NCBI GenBank assembly: GCA_021521415.1
Contig: JAIQDT010000234.1
Coordinates: 496,001 to 560,000 of the forward strand
Origin: Bidens hawaiensis
Lineage: Eukaryota; Streptophyta; Magnoliopsida; Asterales; Asteraceae
DNA length: 64,000 nucleotides
Reading direction: 5' to 3'
Part shown: positions 12,701 to 24,948 of the stretch, piece after piece
Layout of the letters: the number at the start of each line of letters is the position of its first letter
Numbering within the stretch: position 1 is the first letter of the stretch
Made by a program: the position numbers and the translations under genes
The notes under the pieces: model-generated
What the model saw: the letters and a program-made list of their open reading frames with translations, nothing else
Told to the model about the DNA's origin: nothing
The model's database searches: none

Positions 12701-12813
12701 TAATATATTTTAAATTAGTTTGTAATATTTCTTTATAAACAATGTGTTGATATCGGAGGTGTCTGTTACATTCCCGTTTTACGCTTCCGCATTGTAATAG
12801 TCGGGGTGTGACA
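9752..12813 (+). repeat. 3' LTR of gypsy 1
   Basis: 3062 bp, with the same termini as the 5' LTR (TGTGACATTTG to GGGGTGTGACA). The 36-bp hairpin is at 11895-11930. GGCAA follows at 12814. Confidence 0.95.
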
Positions 12814-12818
12814 GGCAA
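12814..12818. repeat. Target site duplication GGCAA (right copy)
   Basis: It matches 283-287 exactly. Confidence 0.95.
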
Positions 12819-13090
12819 GATCGGATTCGCTTTTCGAATACACAAAAATGTCGTCGATGAACACAATAACAGAACGATCAAGCATCGGCCTACACATCTG
12901 GTTCATAAGATTCATGAACGCAACCGTTGCGTTGGTCAAATCGAAAGACATCACGAGGAATTCATAATGCCCATAACGAGCGCGGAAGGAAGTCTTAGGG
13001 ATATCTTCCTCATGAATTTTCAACTGATGATACCCGGACCTAAGGTCGATCTTCGAGAACCAACTAGCTCATTAGAGCTGCTCAACTTCT
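12819..13090 (-). pseudogene. pol: Ty3/gypsy element T: reverse transcriptase core fragment
   Basis: On the minus strand it reads [18 protein letters not shown], then [17 protein letters not shown], and the catalytic [19 protein letters not shown]. At its upstream end (about 13080-13070) two adjacent stop codons interrupt the segment before ASWF. It ends at the GGCAA site where gypsy 1 inserted and resumes at 287. About 30 codons are missing between this piece and the RT piece at 28013; a block of other LTRs lies there instead. Confidence 0.88.
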
Positions 13091-13103
13091 AGCTCTGATA
13101 CCA
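13091..13103 (-). promoter_or_regulatory. Relic primer binding site next to LTR A
   Basis: On the minus strand TGGTATCAGAGCT follows the LTR A end TGTGACA after a 5-bp spacer. It shows that LTR A was a 5' LTR, yet its internal region is gone and element T's pol begins immediately. Confidence 0.8.
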
Positions 13104-13108
13104 ACTTC

Positions 13109-13774
13109 TGTCACACCTTGTTAAGCGATTTGTGGAAGCGTAAAACGGAAATGTAACAGACGCCTCTAATATCAACCACATTGTTTATAAACAACAATAC
13201 AAGCTACTTTACAATATTTTACATCGATCTAACTTTGTTTACAACTAGGTGATACAAACTAAATCCAGCCTGTTAAGCGGCTTTACTTCCTGTTAGCACA
13301 CTTGCATCAACTCACCCAGCATTGATCGCAAGTCAAACACATAGCACATTGACTTTCTAATCCAATCCAGTACCTAAAAAACATGTTAAAACGGGTCAAC
13401 TACAAGTAGTTGGTGAGTTTCACGAGTTTCAAGAAATCAGTTGTGCGTACAACAATCACGGTTTGTAAATATGCAAGTATGTATGTATGTACGTTCACAA
13501 GTACGTTTGTTTGTATGTTTATGATGTAATTATGCTAAGCTATAGTGAAGCCTTGACTGTTCGTGCTGCGTGCATCCATTTCCCACGCTCAATCAACCAC
13601 TGTGGCCCCCTTTCCACACAAAACATGCCCCGAGTAGCTATGTCAAACACTACATAGCGTGTTGGTATAATTATGGTCATGTGCAAATGGGGTAAAGTTT
13701 CAGCAACACATGCCGGCTCCGTTTGGGTTTGTCAAACCAATAGTACTTTTCATAAGCCACCAGCTCGAAGTTAA
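13109..13774 (-). repeat. LTR A (gypsy 1 relatives), PBS-side part
   Basis: The minus-strand LTR ends ...AGGTGTGACA at 13109. It is close to LTR B (24949 onward) and more distant from the gypsy 1 LTR. It is interrupted at 13774 by a solo LTR with the duplication GTTAA and continues at 17091. Confidence 0.88.
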
Positions 13775-14954
13775 TGTAACGCCCGTAAATTTCGTTAATC
13801 GGCTCGATCGTTTATAAATATTGGTCAAAAAGCCGGGGTTTCATCTTTCTAATTTAGAGCCTTGTAATACGTTTTAAAAGTCCATTTGTCCATCCTTTTT
13901 TCCCAAAACATCCCCTCTTATGACTTAAAGTATTATACTAGTATGTAGCACCCGACATTTTCGTTTAACGACATGCACGTTGTAGAGTTTGTATATTTAT
14001 CGGGTTTGACCCGGCAGTCCTCGGGGACCTCTTTGTCTTTCTTGTAGCCTATTTTTTTAACCTTTGATCCAAGACATCACAATTTATAAGTTGGAGGACT
14101 TAGATGTAAAATGTTTATACCTACAACCCTAAGCCCCCCCCCCCCCCCCATATTCTGATTTGACAGCAGCATAGTAGGGATTCTCCCCGATTCCCGTGCA
14201 GTTCCAGCAGCTTTCCGGCCCTCCCGAGTCTAATTAAATGTCGGTTCTATCATAATATAACTCTTTTCCACCATTAAAACCTTTGTTGAACATGTTAGGG
14301 TTGAGTTTTAATTATAACAAATTCTGACAGATTCGTACTCGTTTATTGTAGGGACTTTAACTCGATGATAATCCATTGTTTTTGATCGATTCTTGTTTCC
14401 ATGATGTTCTACATAGAGTCTAGTTTCCAGAAAGGTATAATACGTAATTTTTGGACGAGATTTGAATACTTTTTATGATTTTATAAAATCGAGTGTCAAA
14501 GCTGATACGGAACGACGGATTCTGGTCTGTCTTCCCGACATCATAACCTTTTGCATGACCAACCGAATGAGTTTGCATGGCCCTAGGGGAGTCTAAGGGC
14601 TGTGGGAAAATTATATTTTTGATACTCGGGGCTGTTTTGGTTGGTGATTGGTCAATCAAGTCGGCGGTGCGCGAATTTTCGTTTAAATGTTAAATTGAAA
14701 GTTGTAAAAAGGAACCGTCATCCCTATCAACTCGGGTGACATAATTATGATGTAAGAAAATGTTAAGATGGGAATTTAGTCCATTTGAGGCTGATTCGTT
14801 TGACAATTGGTTTTAAAATTTATTACGCGCGTATTCGACTGGATTTGATTACCGGCGGGTGAGTTGTGCATCATGGTTAGCCCCGGCCATAATCGTAGGA
14901 TGGATTTGGTTAGTTGAAGAGTTTTAGGGTTGAGGTATAGTAATTAGGTATGGG

Positions 14955-15090
14955 TTGGGCCTCGGCCCAAGTTGTTGGGCCTGGGGCCAAGTGTTGGGCC
15001 TTGGGCCAAGTTGATGGGCCTTGGGCCTTGGGCCAAGTGGTTGGGCCTTGGGCCAAGTTGTTGGGCCTTGGGCCAAAGTGTTGGGCTTGG
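14955..15090. repeat. Short GGGCC-rich tandem repeat
   Basis: About seven degenerate copies of a roughly 20-bp unit containing TTGGGCC and GGCCAAGT. Each is partly palindromic (TTGGGCCTTGGGCCAA). A proline-rich antisense ORF across it is only a translation of the repeat. Confidence 0.8.
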
Positions 15091-15401
15091 GTGGCTCATT
15101 AGGCAAGTGTGTCCTTGCGATTTAGTTTAGTAACGCGTTGTGTATAATATTACAGGCCCTTGCTTTTGATTGTGCACTTAGGGATTTCCTAGCTCGTTGC
15201 AGGTGTTCGATTGATTCAGGTGAGTTCATGATGCCCTTTTTACTCTTTTACGTTTTGGGCTAGCATACACACCAAAATACAATTTTAAACGATTTTACTC
15301 GTTACAATGATTTGAATAGTTTTACATGGTCTCACTCATGATGGTGCATTTTGAAAACTATATTTGAATTATTTTATATGCCTTAGGATATTTTAGACTC
15401 G

Positions 15402-15729
15402 GGTGGGCAAAAGTGAAATTGCACTAATTTTGACGTTATTTTACTAATCTCGTGAAAATAACGTGAAAAGTGACGGACGGTTAATCAAGCATCATGTAGT
15501 GGCGTTGATAGCCGAAAGACCTACATGCACCGATCAGCCGGTGTCCCGATGATTGAGTGCTATGTGCCTTATGTCCAAGGCTTGATGCAAAACTACTATC
15601 GAGCCGGGGGTCTCACCGAAAGTAGCCTCTCTATCCTTATAGGGTAGAGGTAAGGCTGTCTACATCTTACCCTCCTCAGACCCTACCATAGCTTTGCTAT
15701 TGGTGGGATATACTGAGTACGATGATGAT
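15402..15729 (+). mobile_element. Au-like SINE with 15-bp target duplication
   Basis: GATATTTTAGACTCG occurs at 15387-15401 and again at 15730-15744. The 328 bp between them ends in a GAT microsatellite tail. It carries the body typical of plant Au-type SINEs: GAGCCGGGGGTCTC, CCTCTCTATCC, GGGTAGAGGTAAGGC, TACCCTCCTCAGACCC and GGTGGGATATACTGAG. Recognition of the family is from memory. The long exact duplication and short-repeat tail are direct signs of LINE-type retrotransposition. Confidence 0.85.
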
Positions 15730-16012
15730 GATATTTTAGACTCGTTCATGGTCTTGTGTCCTCAAGGTTATATACACTATTGATGGTCTAGACTCGAGGA
15801 CGTTAACAGACTTGGTAGTAATTGAATATGAGTAGACCTATCTACTTAGTTCTCGTATGGTATATATATATATATGTATACATGGAGGTATGTATGTGCA
15901 TATGAGGATGTGTACCTTATAGCCTACGATTGTGTAATGATATTTAGTTTCTCGTGACTAAAAATGATGTATGTAGGTTTATTGATGTGTTTGTGCATGG
16001 TGATTCACGGCC

Positions 16013-16510
16013 GGGTCAAATAATTTACTCGGGTTGTACCCGTGGTGGAGAGGCCCGTGTGACGTGATCATCATTTTGGCGAGTCAAATATATTACATGG
16101 GTTTTAAAATCCCGTGGTTAAGAGGCCCGTTGATGTTGAGCCCTGATCGGGTCAAATATATTACTTGGGGAAGACCCGGGGTGAGGAGGCCCGTATTACG
16201 TGCTTGGATGTATGAGCCGGGATCGGGTCAAATATATTACTCGGGTTGTACCCGTGGTGAAGAGGCCCGTACCCCGTGCTTGGATGTATGAGCCGAGATC
16301 GGGTCAAATATGTTACTCGGGTTGTACCCGTGGTGGAGAGGCCCGTATCTCGTGCTCGGATGTATAAGCTGTGACCGAGTTAAATATATTACTCGGGTTT
16401 GACTCGAGGTGGAGAGGCTCATGTCACATGCTTAGGTCTTACCGCGTCCGGGTCAAATATTTTACCCGAGTCTTGACTCGTGGTGGAGAGACCCGTGTAC
16501 GTGTGTTCGA
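16013..16510. repeat. 76-bp tandem repeat array in solo LTR
   Basis: About seven copies of a unit containing GGGTCAAATATATTACTCGG, TTGTACCCGTGGTG and GAGAGGCCCGT. Spacing between three successive central copies is exactly 76 bp (16149, 16225, 16301, 16377), with slightly shorter edge units. Each unit has an internal inverted repeat (CGGGTTGTACCCG). Confidence 0.88.
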
Positions 16511-17090
16511 CGATGATTGTATTACTTGGTGAATTATATATAATTTATTTTATTTATACCTTCTCTATTGTTTATAACTATAGCTTTGAAATAAAGTATG
16601 AATTATTGTTTATGAAAACTTGAACTCACTCAGCTCAATCTGACTTTATGTGTATGTTAGATTGACTTTCAAGTTGAGGATTAGAGATTTCCCCTTGGAC
16701 GTGCTAGAGACTACTCGGATGGTTGAAGGCACATCTTGTTGAAGAATTAATAACGTAAACTGTTTATTTTAAATTATTACAATAAGTATTTAAATTTTGA
16801 TTTTGGTCACTTTCCCGGGTTTTGGGAATTTTGATGTTATCTATTCCGCTGTTTACTACTCTGAAACGATTTTAATGAGATGAAGATTTCAAATAAAAAG
16901 AATATTTTATTTACAATTGATTTTTGACCCCTGTACCCGTGTTTTGGGATTTTTAAGACTTAAACTTTTCCGCTGTTATTTACTCTGAACTTGTTTTAAA
17001 TACAAAGAATCGTAAGGTTTTAAATTTTTGTGAATTGGTGGATGTGACTACCAACTGTAGGATTCCCGGGATTCGGGGTCTTACAGTTAA

Positions 17091-19390
17091 TCACTGTTTT
17101 CGTGCGGACTTTTGTGCGTTAGCACTTAGATAATTCCCATCATCAAACAATTCATAGTATATAGATATGTATCAACATGTTTTTCACCCCAAAAGTTCGT
17201 AAAAATAGTTTAAAGTGGGGTCATTAAACTCACGGTTTAATAGGGATTCAATACAGCTTTAGCTTGTAGTTCGGTTGACTTGTTCACTGGTCCCTATAAT
17301 GAATATTATAATAATATTAATATTTTAATATTATTATAATCTCAGTACTAAACTGGGCTGTGTATCTAATCTGGCTAGAGTTGCTATGCCTAGAAAGTGT
17401 CAATAGGCTTATATTGTGATGTTGTTCATTGTCTAATACTTAAAACCGTATTTGGCTCAGTTTTCCCGTTTTCCCAGCTGGGCCAAGTTGTTCGTTTATG
17501 CATTCAGAAAACAGTTATGGAGATGTAAGCTTGGGTAAATGTGTTGGTTGATAAAATGATGAAGTTGTAAAGAAAGATCACATGTTGGGGTTCTGGATTC
17601 GCTACAGGGCTCGTTTCCGTTTATTCAGTTTGATTTGAGAACGACGCGCACAATCTATCTAAATTGTCCGGGTATCTCATAAAAAGTTCTATTTTACTTA
17701 ATTAATCCAAAATTATGATTTTTGGTGTTCTGATATTCCAACAGGTTCGTTAATCACGAACTCGTTGGTTTATATCGGAATTGTATTTGTTTAATATTTA
17801 AATTAGCACAATTAATTATCCGTTAATCCTTAAATTATGAAAATTTAGCCACTTATCAATTAAAATATGTAGATTTTTATAAAATTATTTTTGGAATTAT
17901 TCACTAAATTATTAATTTATAAAAATTCATTTTGTCTGCTATATTTAGCATGAAAATTGTCCGTTTATACCAAACGATCTCCAAAAATTCCACCAAAATT
18001 TCTTAGTGACCAGAATATATACCAAAATAACTTGCAAAACTTTCAAAATCTAAAAACCTTGCCAATTGTTCTTGTTGAGACAAAAACGATTACGAAAATT
18101 CAAATAAACGTGAATGCACACAACCAACATAGACTTTTCCAAATGCTCCCAAATTTCATATGTGATCATAATATACCAAATATGAGTTCCCCAAAAAAGT
18201 TCATAATTTTTTAAGCAATTTAACTATTTTTCCCAAAATATATGCGCCAATTCGGTAATAAATTCGCCAAATTTTCTCGGATGGTCAAAAAATTTCCAAA
18301 TTTGAACAGGAACAAAATAATATTTCCCCTGATGTCCCTGAAAAATTTTATGACCTAAATATATGGACATCACAACCTTAACTTAAATAGCCCGTAATCG
18401 AGCATTTCGGCTATACATTTGCGGTTTTCACCCATTTTCGCTTTCTTAATCCAATTTCCGGGTCCTTGTGCATCTACATAAGCTAGGTACAGGTACTATA
18501 TCACAAACCAAGCATGTATCATCAAGAAACCAGCCATGAACATCAGGGTTTCGGTTAGGGTTCTCAGCCGAACTTTTGAACCGAAAAAAAGTCGTTTAAA
18601 CCCTTTAATCCGTGTTTATGGCCAAAACAAGAGTATGATTATGATTTCTAACCATGTGTATGATCAAAACATGTTTTTAGACCATTTTTAGGATTTTTTC
18701 ATGGTTAGGAATGGTTTTTGTTAATTATACAATATGAGATTAAACATGATTAAACATGGTTTAAATGATCAAATCAATGATCTTACCTTAGGGTTTTGGC
18801 TTAGCTTGCTGGAACAGGGTTTAAACATCCAAAATGTTTGAGAAATATGTGTGAAAAATATCTCCAAAATGGTTTAAATAAAAAGATGATTAGGGGGGTT
18901 TTAGGTCCACTTTGGTGGGCTGGGTTTGTTGGGTCCCCGTTTGGGCCCAATTTAGTCCCATTAGTCTCTTTTTGCATGCCCGAATGTGAAATACCAAGTC
19001 CAAATTTATTTTGGGTTCGGTTTTTGGCGCGAAAAATATATCTGGTACGATAAACAGCGCGAAAACGAGTGTAAATTTATAAAAACATAGTATTTGTTCG
19101 TAAAAATCAAAAGTATTTTCATGGATCGCTTAAAACATTTCAAATAAATGTTTTGTAAGTCTTTTTCGGTTTAACAGATGATACAATGCTTGTTTTGTAA
19201 CTACCTTTCAAGTTTAAATCCATAGCGGGTAGATAAACGAGTATGTTTTCGTTTAACTTGTTTGCTATCGAACTAAGGCCATAATACTAATATATTAGCT
19301 TATATTAATCGTATATCACTTATAGATGGCCCCCCCCCGGGATATCTGGGTCATAACCACACCTGTTCGGTTAATCATTCGATCGTTACG
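17091..19390 (-). repeat. LTR A, remaining part (5' end truncated)
   Basis: It continues LTR A after the solo LTR. The hairpin is at 17305-17340. Compared with the complete LTR B it lacks about 75 bp at its 5' end (right side here), where plus-strand LTR C starts abruptly at 19391. An open stretch at 17957-18214 is LTR sequence in a chance frame. Confidence 0.85.
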
Positions 19391-21815
19391 TGTGACATCC
19401 GTGGCAAAACCGAGTACACGTTAGTACTTACAAACTCGAATAAGCGTTTAACCGCTTATTGCGTAACGAACAAACGAATAACCAAACGAGTCTGGTTATT
19501 GTCGGGATATCCCGGGGTGCTATCTATAAGTGATATACGTTTAATATAAGCTAAAATATTAGTAATATGGCCTTAGTTCGATAGCAAACAGGTTAAACGA
19601 AAACATGCTAGTTTAACTACCCGCTATAGATTTAAACGCGAAAGATAGTTACAAACCAAGCATTGTATCATCCGTTAAGCCGAAAACGACTTACCAAACA
19701 CTTATTTGAAATGTTTTAAGCGATCCGTGAAAATATTTTTGATTTTTACAAACGTATACTATGTTTTTATAAATTTACACAAAAATAGCCGAAAAACACT
19801 CGATTTCGCACTGTTTGTCGTACCCGATATATTTTTCGTACCAAAAACCGAACCCGAAATAAATTTGGACTTGGAATTTTACGTTCAGGAACGTAAATCA
19901 AGAAAAGTGGGCAAAATGGGCCCAAAAGGGGACCCAACGAGCCCAGCCCGCCAAAGAAGACTTTTCCCCCCCTTGGTTTTCCATTAAATATAAAAACAAA
20001 TTCATGATATTTCAAGGTCATTTTCTGGTGGAAAAATCTGGATATCTCCCTGGTACTCTCAAAACCCAGCAAGAACTAGGTAAACATGTCATAAATAATC
20101 AATTTTCGGCTCGTTTAAACTCGATTAATACCATATAAACATAGCTTGATTGCCAAAAATCATTCCTAACCATGTAAAAACCCTAAAAGTGGTCCATAAA
20201 CATGTTTTGATCATAAACATGGTGAGGAACCTGGTTTGATAGTTTTTTTGGCCATAATCACGGATTAAAGGATTGAAACTGCGTTTTTACGGTTCAAAAG
20301 TTCGTTTTTGTGCACTAGCCGAAACCCTAAGTTAAAGGGCTGTTTTATAGATTAAACTTGCTTGGTTTGTGATATAGGACTTTTATCTAGCCTACATAGG
20401 AGCACAAGAGCTTGAAAAGTTGATTAGAAAGGCGGAAACGAACCAAAATCGCTAAGGTAATGCCGAAACACTCGCTTACGGGCTGTTTAGGTTAAGGTTG
20501 TGATGTGAATATTATTAGGCCTTGAAATTTTTCAGGGACATTAGGGACCATGCAATGAGTCCCTGTTTAAATTTGGTAATTTTTCGACCATCCGTGAATA
20601 TTTGGCGAATTTATTACCGAATTGGGATGTTTAATGGGGAAAAATAGTTAAAATGCTCCAAAAATTATGAAATTTTATTGGGAACTCAGATTTGATGTAT
20701 TTTGATCACATATGAATTTTGAGATCATTTGGAGAAGTCTAAAGGTATTTTGTACATATGCATTCGTGCGAATTTTTATAGCCGAATTTGGGCCGAAAAT
20801 AATATTGAACAAGCTTTTTACATTCTGGAATTGATACAGGTTGTTTTGGAACATGATTTGAGTATTCAGAAATTTTTTTGGAATTTTTGAAAATTGTTTG
20901 GGATAAACGGATGATTTTCAAGCGAAATATAGCTGATAAATAAAATTTTTATAAAATAATAAATCAGTAAATAATTCCAGAAATATATTTATAAAAATCT
21001 ACATATTTTAATTGATAAGTGGCTAAATTTTCATAATTTAATGATTAACGGTTAATTAATTATGCTAATTTGAAGATTAAACAAATTCAGTTTTTATAAA
21101 AACCGGCAAGTTCGCGACTAACGAACCTGCGGGAATATCAAAACACCAAGAGTGATCAGAAATCATATTTTTGGATTAAATAAGTAAAAACGAACTTTTC
21201 TATGAGAAACCTGGACAATCCGGATAGATTGTGCACGTTTCTTCTTAAATCAAACTGAATAAACGGAAACGGGCCCCGAGGCTAATCCGGTACCCTAGTA
21301 TGTGATCCTTCTTTATAACTTAATCATTTTATTAACCAATACATTTACCCAAGCTTATTTTCACATAACTGTTTTCTGAACGCGTAAACGAAAAACTTGG
21401 CTCAGCTGGGAAAACGGGAATCTGAGCCAAGTTCGGTTTTAAGTATTAGACATTGAACAACATCACAACCTAAGCCTATTGTCACTTTCTGGGTGTTACA
21501 ACCACACCCAGACTAGCTATACAGCCCAGCTTAGTATAAAAATTATAATAATATTAAAATATTAATATTATTATAATATGGACTATATGGACTAAGTGAT
21601 ATGAAGGGAAACGAACCCCGTGCTGATCTCGCACTGAGTGCCTACAAAACCGTGAGTTTCATGACCCCTCTTTTCAAACTGTTTACAAACCTTTGGGGTG
21701 AAAAGCGTGTTTATATACATTATCTATCAGAAAACGGTTCACGATATAGATTATCTGAACATGTATATATGAAAAGTCCCTACAACCATAATGCTTAACT
21801 ACGTGCTGATGAAAG
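19391..21815 (+). repeat. LTR C, plus-strand gypsy LTR truncated at its 3' part
   Basis: It starts TGTGACATCC and aligns with the gypsy 1 LTR in the same orientation up to about 21815. The hairpin is at 21542-21577, then the match decays. The last 600 bp or so of a full LTR are missing. It stands head-to-head with LTR A. Confidence 0.8.
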
Positions 21816-24800
21816 GTGATTATTATCATTGATCGGTATATTATTAAGTGCAGATAGTACGAATGACAAAACATAATGAAATTACACGTGACAATATGTT
21901 TATACAAACACGTCATGTTATGTTAAACATATTAATCAGGAATTACAGATGTACCTTCACCACATTTAAGTCTTATCGTGTTTTATCGGTTCCGATCACT
22001 AACCGCGACCTCTAGCCAAGTTATACGTCAATGTTCGTTCTTGGTTTAATTTGGGACATTTATTTTTGGAGCTTTTCATACTTCCACACTTATAGCAATG
22101 AGGAGGATTTGTCATAGGTTGTGAGTGAATTGGTTACAATTGAGATAACTATGAATAATGAGGATAGAACGGTTGGTTTATAGTGCTCATAATGATTCCA
22201 TAGCTACAAGCATAGTATCTAATATTCCCGCTTTTATGACATACCTTTATAATAATTACATAACCCCACATTGGCGAATGTTCACCGTATATTTTTTGTT
22301 CAGGTCTAAAGTTGATCGCCTTGCCGTTTTGAGTCGTAGGACGCACACATTTAATTTATTATAGCTCTTGTACCCCCGTTACGTAATTTGCTCGTTTTGT
22401 ACTGGAAGAATCCCCAGTACTCTCAACACCCCTTTTATGACCAAATCCGAAGCTACCACACCGGCTTGGGTCATTGTATTCTCAAAAGTTAATGGTTAAC
22501 TGAATTAACGAAAGTCTCTACTTCGGTGCTACTAAGCCTGGCATCAGTCGAAAAAGATCGTTAAAATGGTTTGCGTATCCCAATTAGTCAACACCTTTTG
22601 TTTTCAGTTGCCCAGGTTCGCATTCTAATTTCTAGATTTCATTCATTGGACGAAAATGTTTTAATAAAAGGGTTTAAGTTTTGCTCAAGTAATACAATTG
22701 GTAGCCTCTTATTCCCAAATTTGTACAATCGTTATCTATCACATATGTGATGATTAATTCCTAGTATCAATAACAGATTTTATTAGTTCGATTCATTTCA
22801 CTAACTCCTTTGATTCTTTAGTACCACTAAATTTTACATGTTTGTACGACTATAATCGTTTAATCGAGTATTCCTGTGGTGAAGGATCAAGGTTTTTACG
22901 ACTAGTATTCCTGTTCGGTAAAAGACTTTTGTTGCCAATGGCATTTAGTGGGGGAAATTATTGTTATTGGCAGTCTCATCATTTTCAGTGGGAGAGTATT
23001 ATTCGTGACAATGTTCGTAATTATCAACAAAATAACATTTGTAGGTGTATTAGTACGGGGCGATGAAATAATATTCGCGGCCGTATTAGTGCTTGGTTTT
23101 TGATTTGTATTTATTGTTGTATTAATGCTGGCAGCGAATCTTGCTGCGATTGTCAGAGTTACTATCTGCAGTCGCCGAAAATCCTTTCGGCCACAACTGC
23201 CTCAAATCACATGTTTGTTTTATTCGGGGCCATTCTATAAAGATAAACAACTAGACTTCACATAATAGTAATTTTTCCCTATAACTTATTACGCGGGGAA
23301 TCACATTAGCTAACAGTCAGGTAATTCGAATAACAAATGCGTATTACACACACCGAATCATGTTTCCATATACCCAGAATAGTACATAGATTTAGCCTAA
23401 TAAGGCCATTGTTTGCATGTATGTATCGAAAATTGTCATCCCGTGACAAGTAATTTTAACCCTGTAAGGGTCAATGTTTGTACTAATAGATCCAAATCGT
23501 CTCCCCTATCAGCATAGCACATTACCAAATGCTTGTATGGGGTATCGAAACTATGCACAACGTTATCATACTATCCTTGTCTATCCGAACACACATTATA
23601 ATAATCACGAATAGTTCACAACTTGTACAACAATTATTCAGATGTAATCCCACTTATTGGGTAATTGTTTTATCTTGTTTCTCCCGTAAGTAGACATTTG
23701 TTCGTTAAGAGTTTGAACAGTATGCTGTAGTAAGAGCCATTTGTATACTTCCCTTGACCTTTGGATGCTATTAAATTTAACTATAGAATATTTTTTCATC
23801 AGGTCATTCGGTGCCCGCAAGCATACTGAATCTACGAAAAATGGTCATTTATTAGTTGTAAGTAAGTTTGTTCTCTACAAGCCAAGACACATCATTGGTC
23901 CGCAAGCGTGGGGTCTCTCTTCTATGATAAATCAATCGGAGTGGCAACAATATAGAAGTGGTTGGAGATACTCGTACATGGGTGATTTGATAAATTTATT
24001 AGGTAAGGAGGGTTCCTCAAGGTCGGTGGTATTGGTGAGGTATAAAGAAATTATTATTTTTGTAGCTGGTGTATGATATATGTAGGGTGTCACGGTTTGT
24101 TATATTATTAAAAACTCAATAGGATAGTTATTTTCTTTATAATTTGATAAATCATATTCTTTACTAGGTATTTTCTTAGGAGTAGTGTTTATTTTTGACC
24201 AACGAAAGTGGAAAGATAACTAGAAAACAGTTCAGTTTACTGTTAGAAACTAGTATATGAGATAAAGATTAGGCCCAAATCGAGAAGTGTTGTGTTCCCT
24301 TGAGATGAACATATGTATATCACCTTCCACGGTTCCTTTTTGGGCCTTGTGTTTACGCTCAGTCGATGGTTCAATTATAAAATAAGATTCAATTTGGTCT
24401 CGATAAAGCTTTATCCAAATTCTCGCTTCTAGGTAACACTAGTTCTTCATCTAATATGAGGCTATCGATCTCGACATCTAACGGTTCAACAATTTGTCAC
24501 AAAAATAATATTTTTCGATAACAGGAATCAGAGTAGAGAATATTATTACTTAAGGCCGAGTAAAATATGTTATCTGTTATGGTCAGGTACGATATTAAGT
24601 GTGATAAAATATAATATTAGTTTTATTAAAATTTGATTTTAATTATAGATAGAATTAATATTGATTATAATTAATATTAATTAATTATAATAATTAATTA
24701 TTAATTAATTAATTAATAATTAATTAATTATTAACGCGACTTTTCCCTGAATTCCCTCATACAAGCAAGTCTGTTATTATGTTCTGGACCACAATAACTC

Positions 24801-24930
24801 ACTTTCCCTACAAGTTCTTGCCGACATCCATCAATATATAATATTAAATTATTATTTATTTTCCTAGTGTTAATCGAGCCTACGGTTATATTTTAGGTAT
24901 CCTAAGGGATAACCTAATCCTTTATAACCT
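21816..24930 (-). pseudogene. Decayed internal region of minus-strand gypsy relative (leader, gag, protease)
   Basis: Noncoding by ORF criteria, but the reverse complement matches gypsy 1's internal region in order. The PBS-proximal leader (24930-24740) is followed by the AT-rich leader and a pair of short dinucleotide-like blocks near 23390-23500 that match gypsy 1 at 4750-4860. A ruined nucleocapsid knuckle is at 22056-22097 (CYKCGSMKSSKNKC, with the zinc-binding His lost), and the start of protease is near 21930. No pol remains; it is cut at about 21815 where LTR C ends. Small ORFs in it, such as 23741-24076, are not credible genes. An AT-only stretch lies at 24655-24735. Confidence 0.7.
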
Positions 24931-24943
24931 GGCTCTGATACCA
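24931..24943 (-). promoter_or_regulatory. Primer binding site beside LTR B
   Basis: Minus-strand TGGTATCAGAGCC, 5 bp from LTR B, complementary to initiator tRNA-Met. Confidence 0.9.
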
Positions 24944-24948
24944 ACTTC

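Larger units (their letters stand above)
288..12813 (+). mobile_element. Complete Ty3/gypsy chromovirus-like element (gypsy 1)
   Basis: A full-length element of about 12.5 kb. The order is 5' LTR (288-3338), PBS (3344-3356), leader with a broken extra ORF, gag-PR-RT-RH-IN in one reading frame (5003-9709), PPT (9741-9751), 3' LTR (9752-12813), all flanked by GGCAA. The order RT, RNase H, integrase identifies Ty3/gypsy. The integrase C-terminus has a chromodomain-like end (RGPEFTWER). Together with the roughly 3-kb LTRs this fits the Tekay/Del chromovirus clade, which is an inference. It inserted into pol of minus-strand element T. It is non-autonomous now because of five in-frame stops. Confidence 0.95.
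13775..17085 (+). mobile_element. Solo LTR of a T-like gypsy family, inserted in LTR A
   Basis: 3311 bp, TGTAACGCCCG to GGGGTCTTACA, flanked by GTTAA on both sides (13770-13774 and 17086-17090). There is no internal region, PBS or PPT, so it is a solo LTR left by LTR-LTR recombination. Its 3' end matches the end of element T's LTR at 30488. The interior holds a short GGGCC repeat (14955-15090), a SINE (15402-15729), a 76-bp tandem array (16013-16510) and a duplicated 130-bp segment near 16790-17000. A second LTR-start-like word (TGTAGCACCCGACATTTTCG) is present near 13945. No coding sequence. Confidence 0.9.

Noticed and set aside
14924..15106. Minus-strand 60-codon ORF rich in Pro, Gln and Gly
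   Set aside because: It is only the translation of the short GGGCC tandem repeat.
16034..16291. Plus-strand 85-codon ORF
   Set aside because: It lies wholly in the 76-bp tandem array; the peptide is a repeat translation.
23741..24076. Plus-strand 111-codon ORF
   Set aside because: Lies in the decayed internal region of a minus-strand gypsy element; no homology seen.
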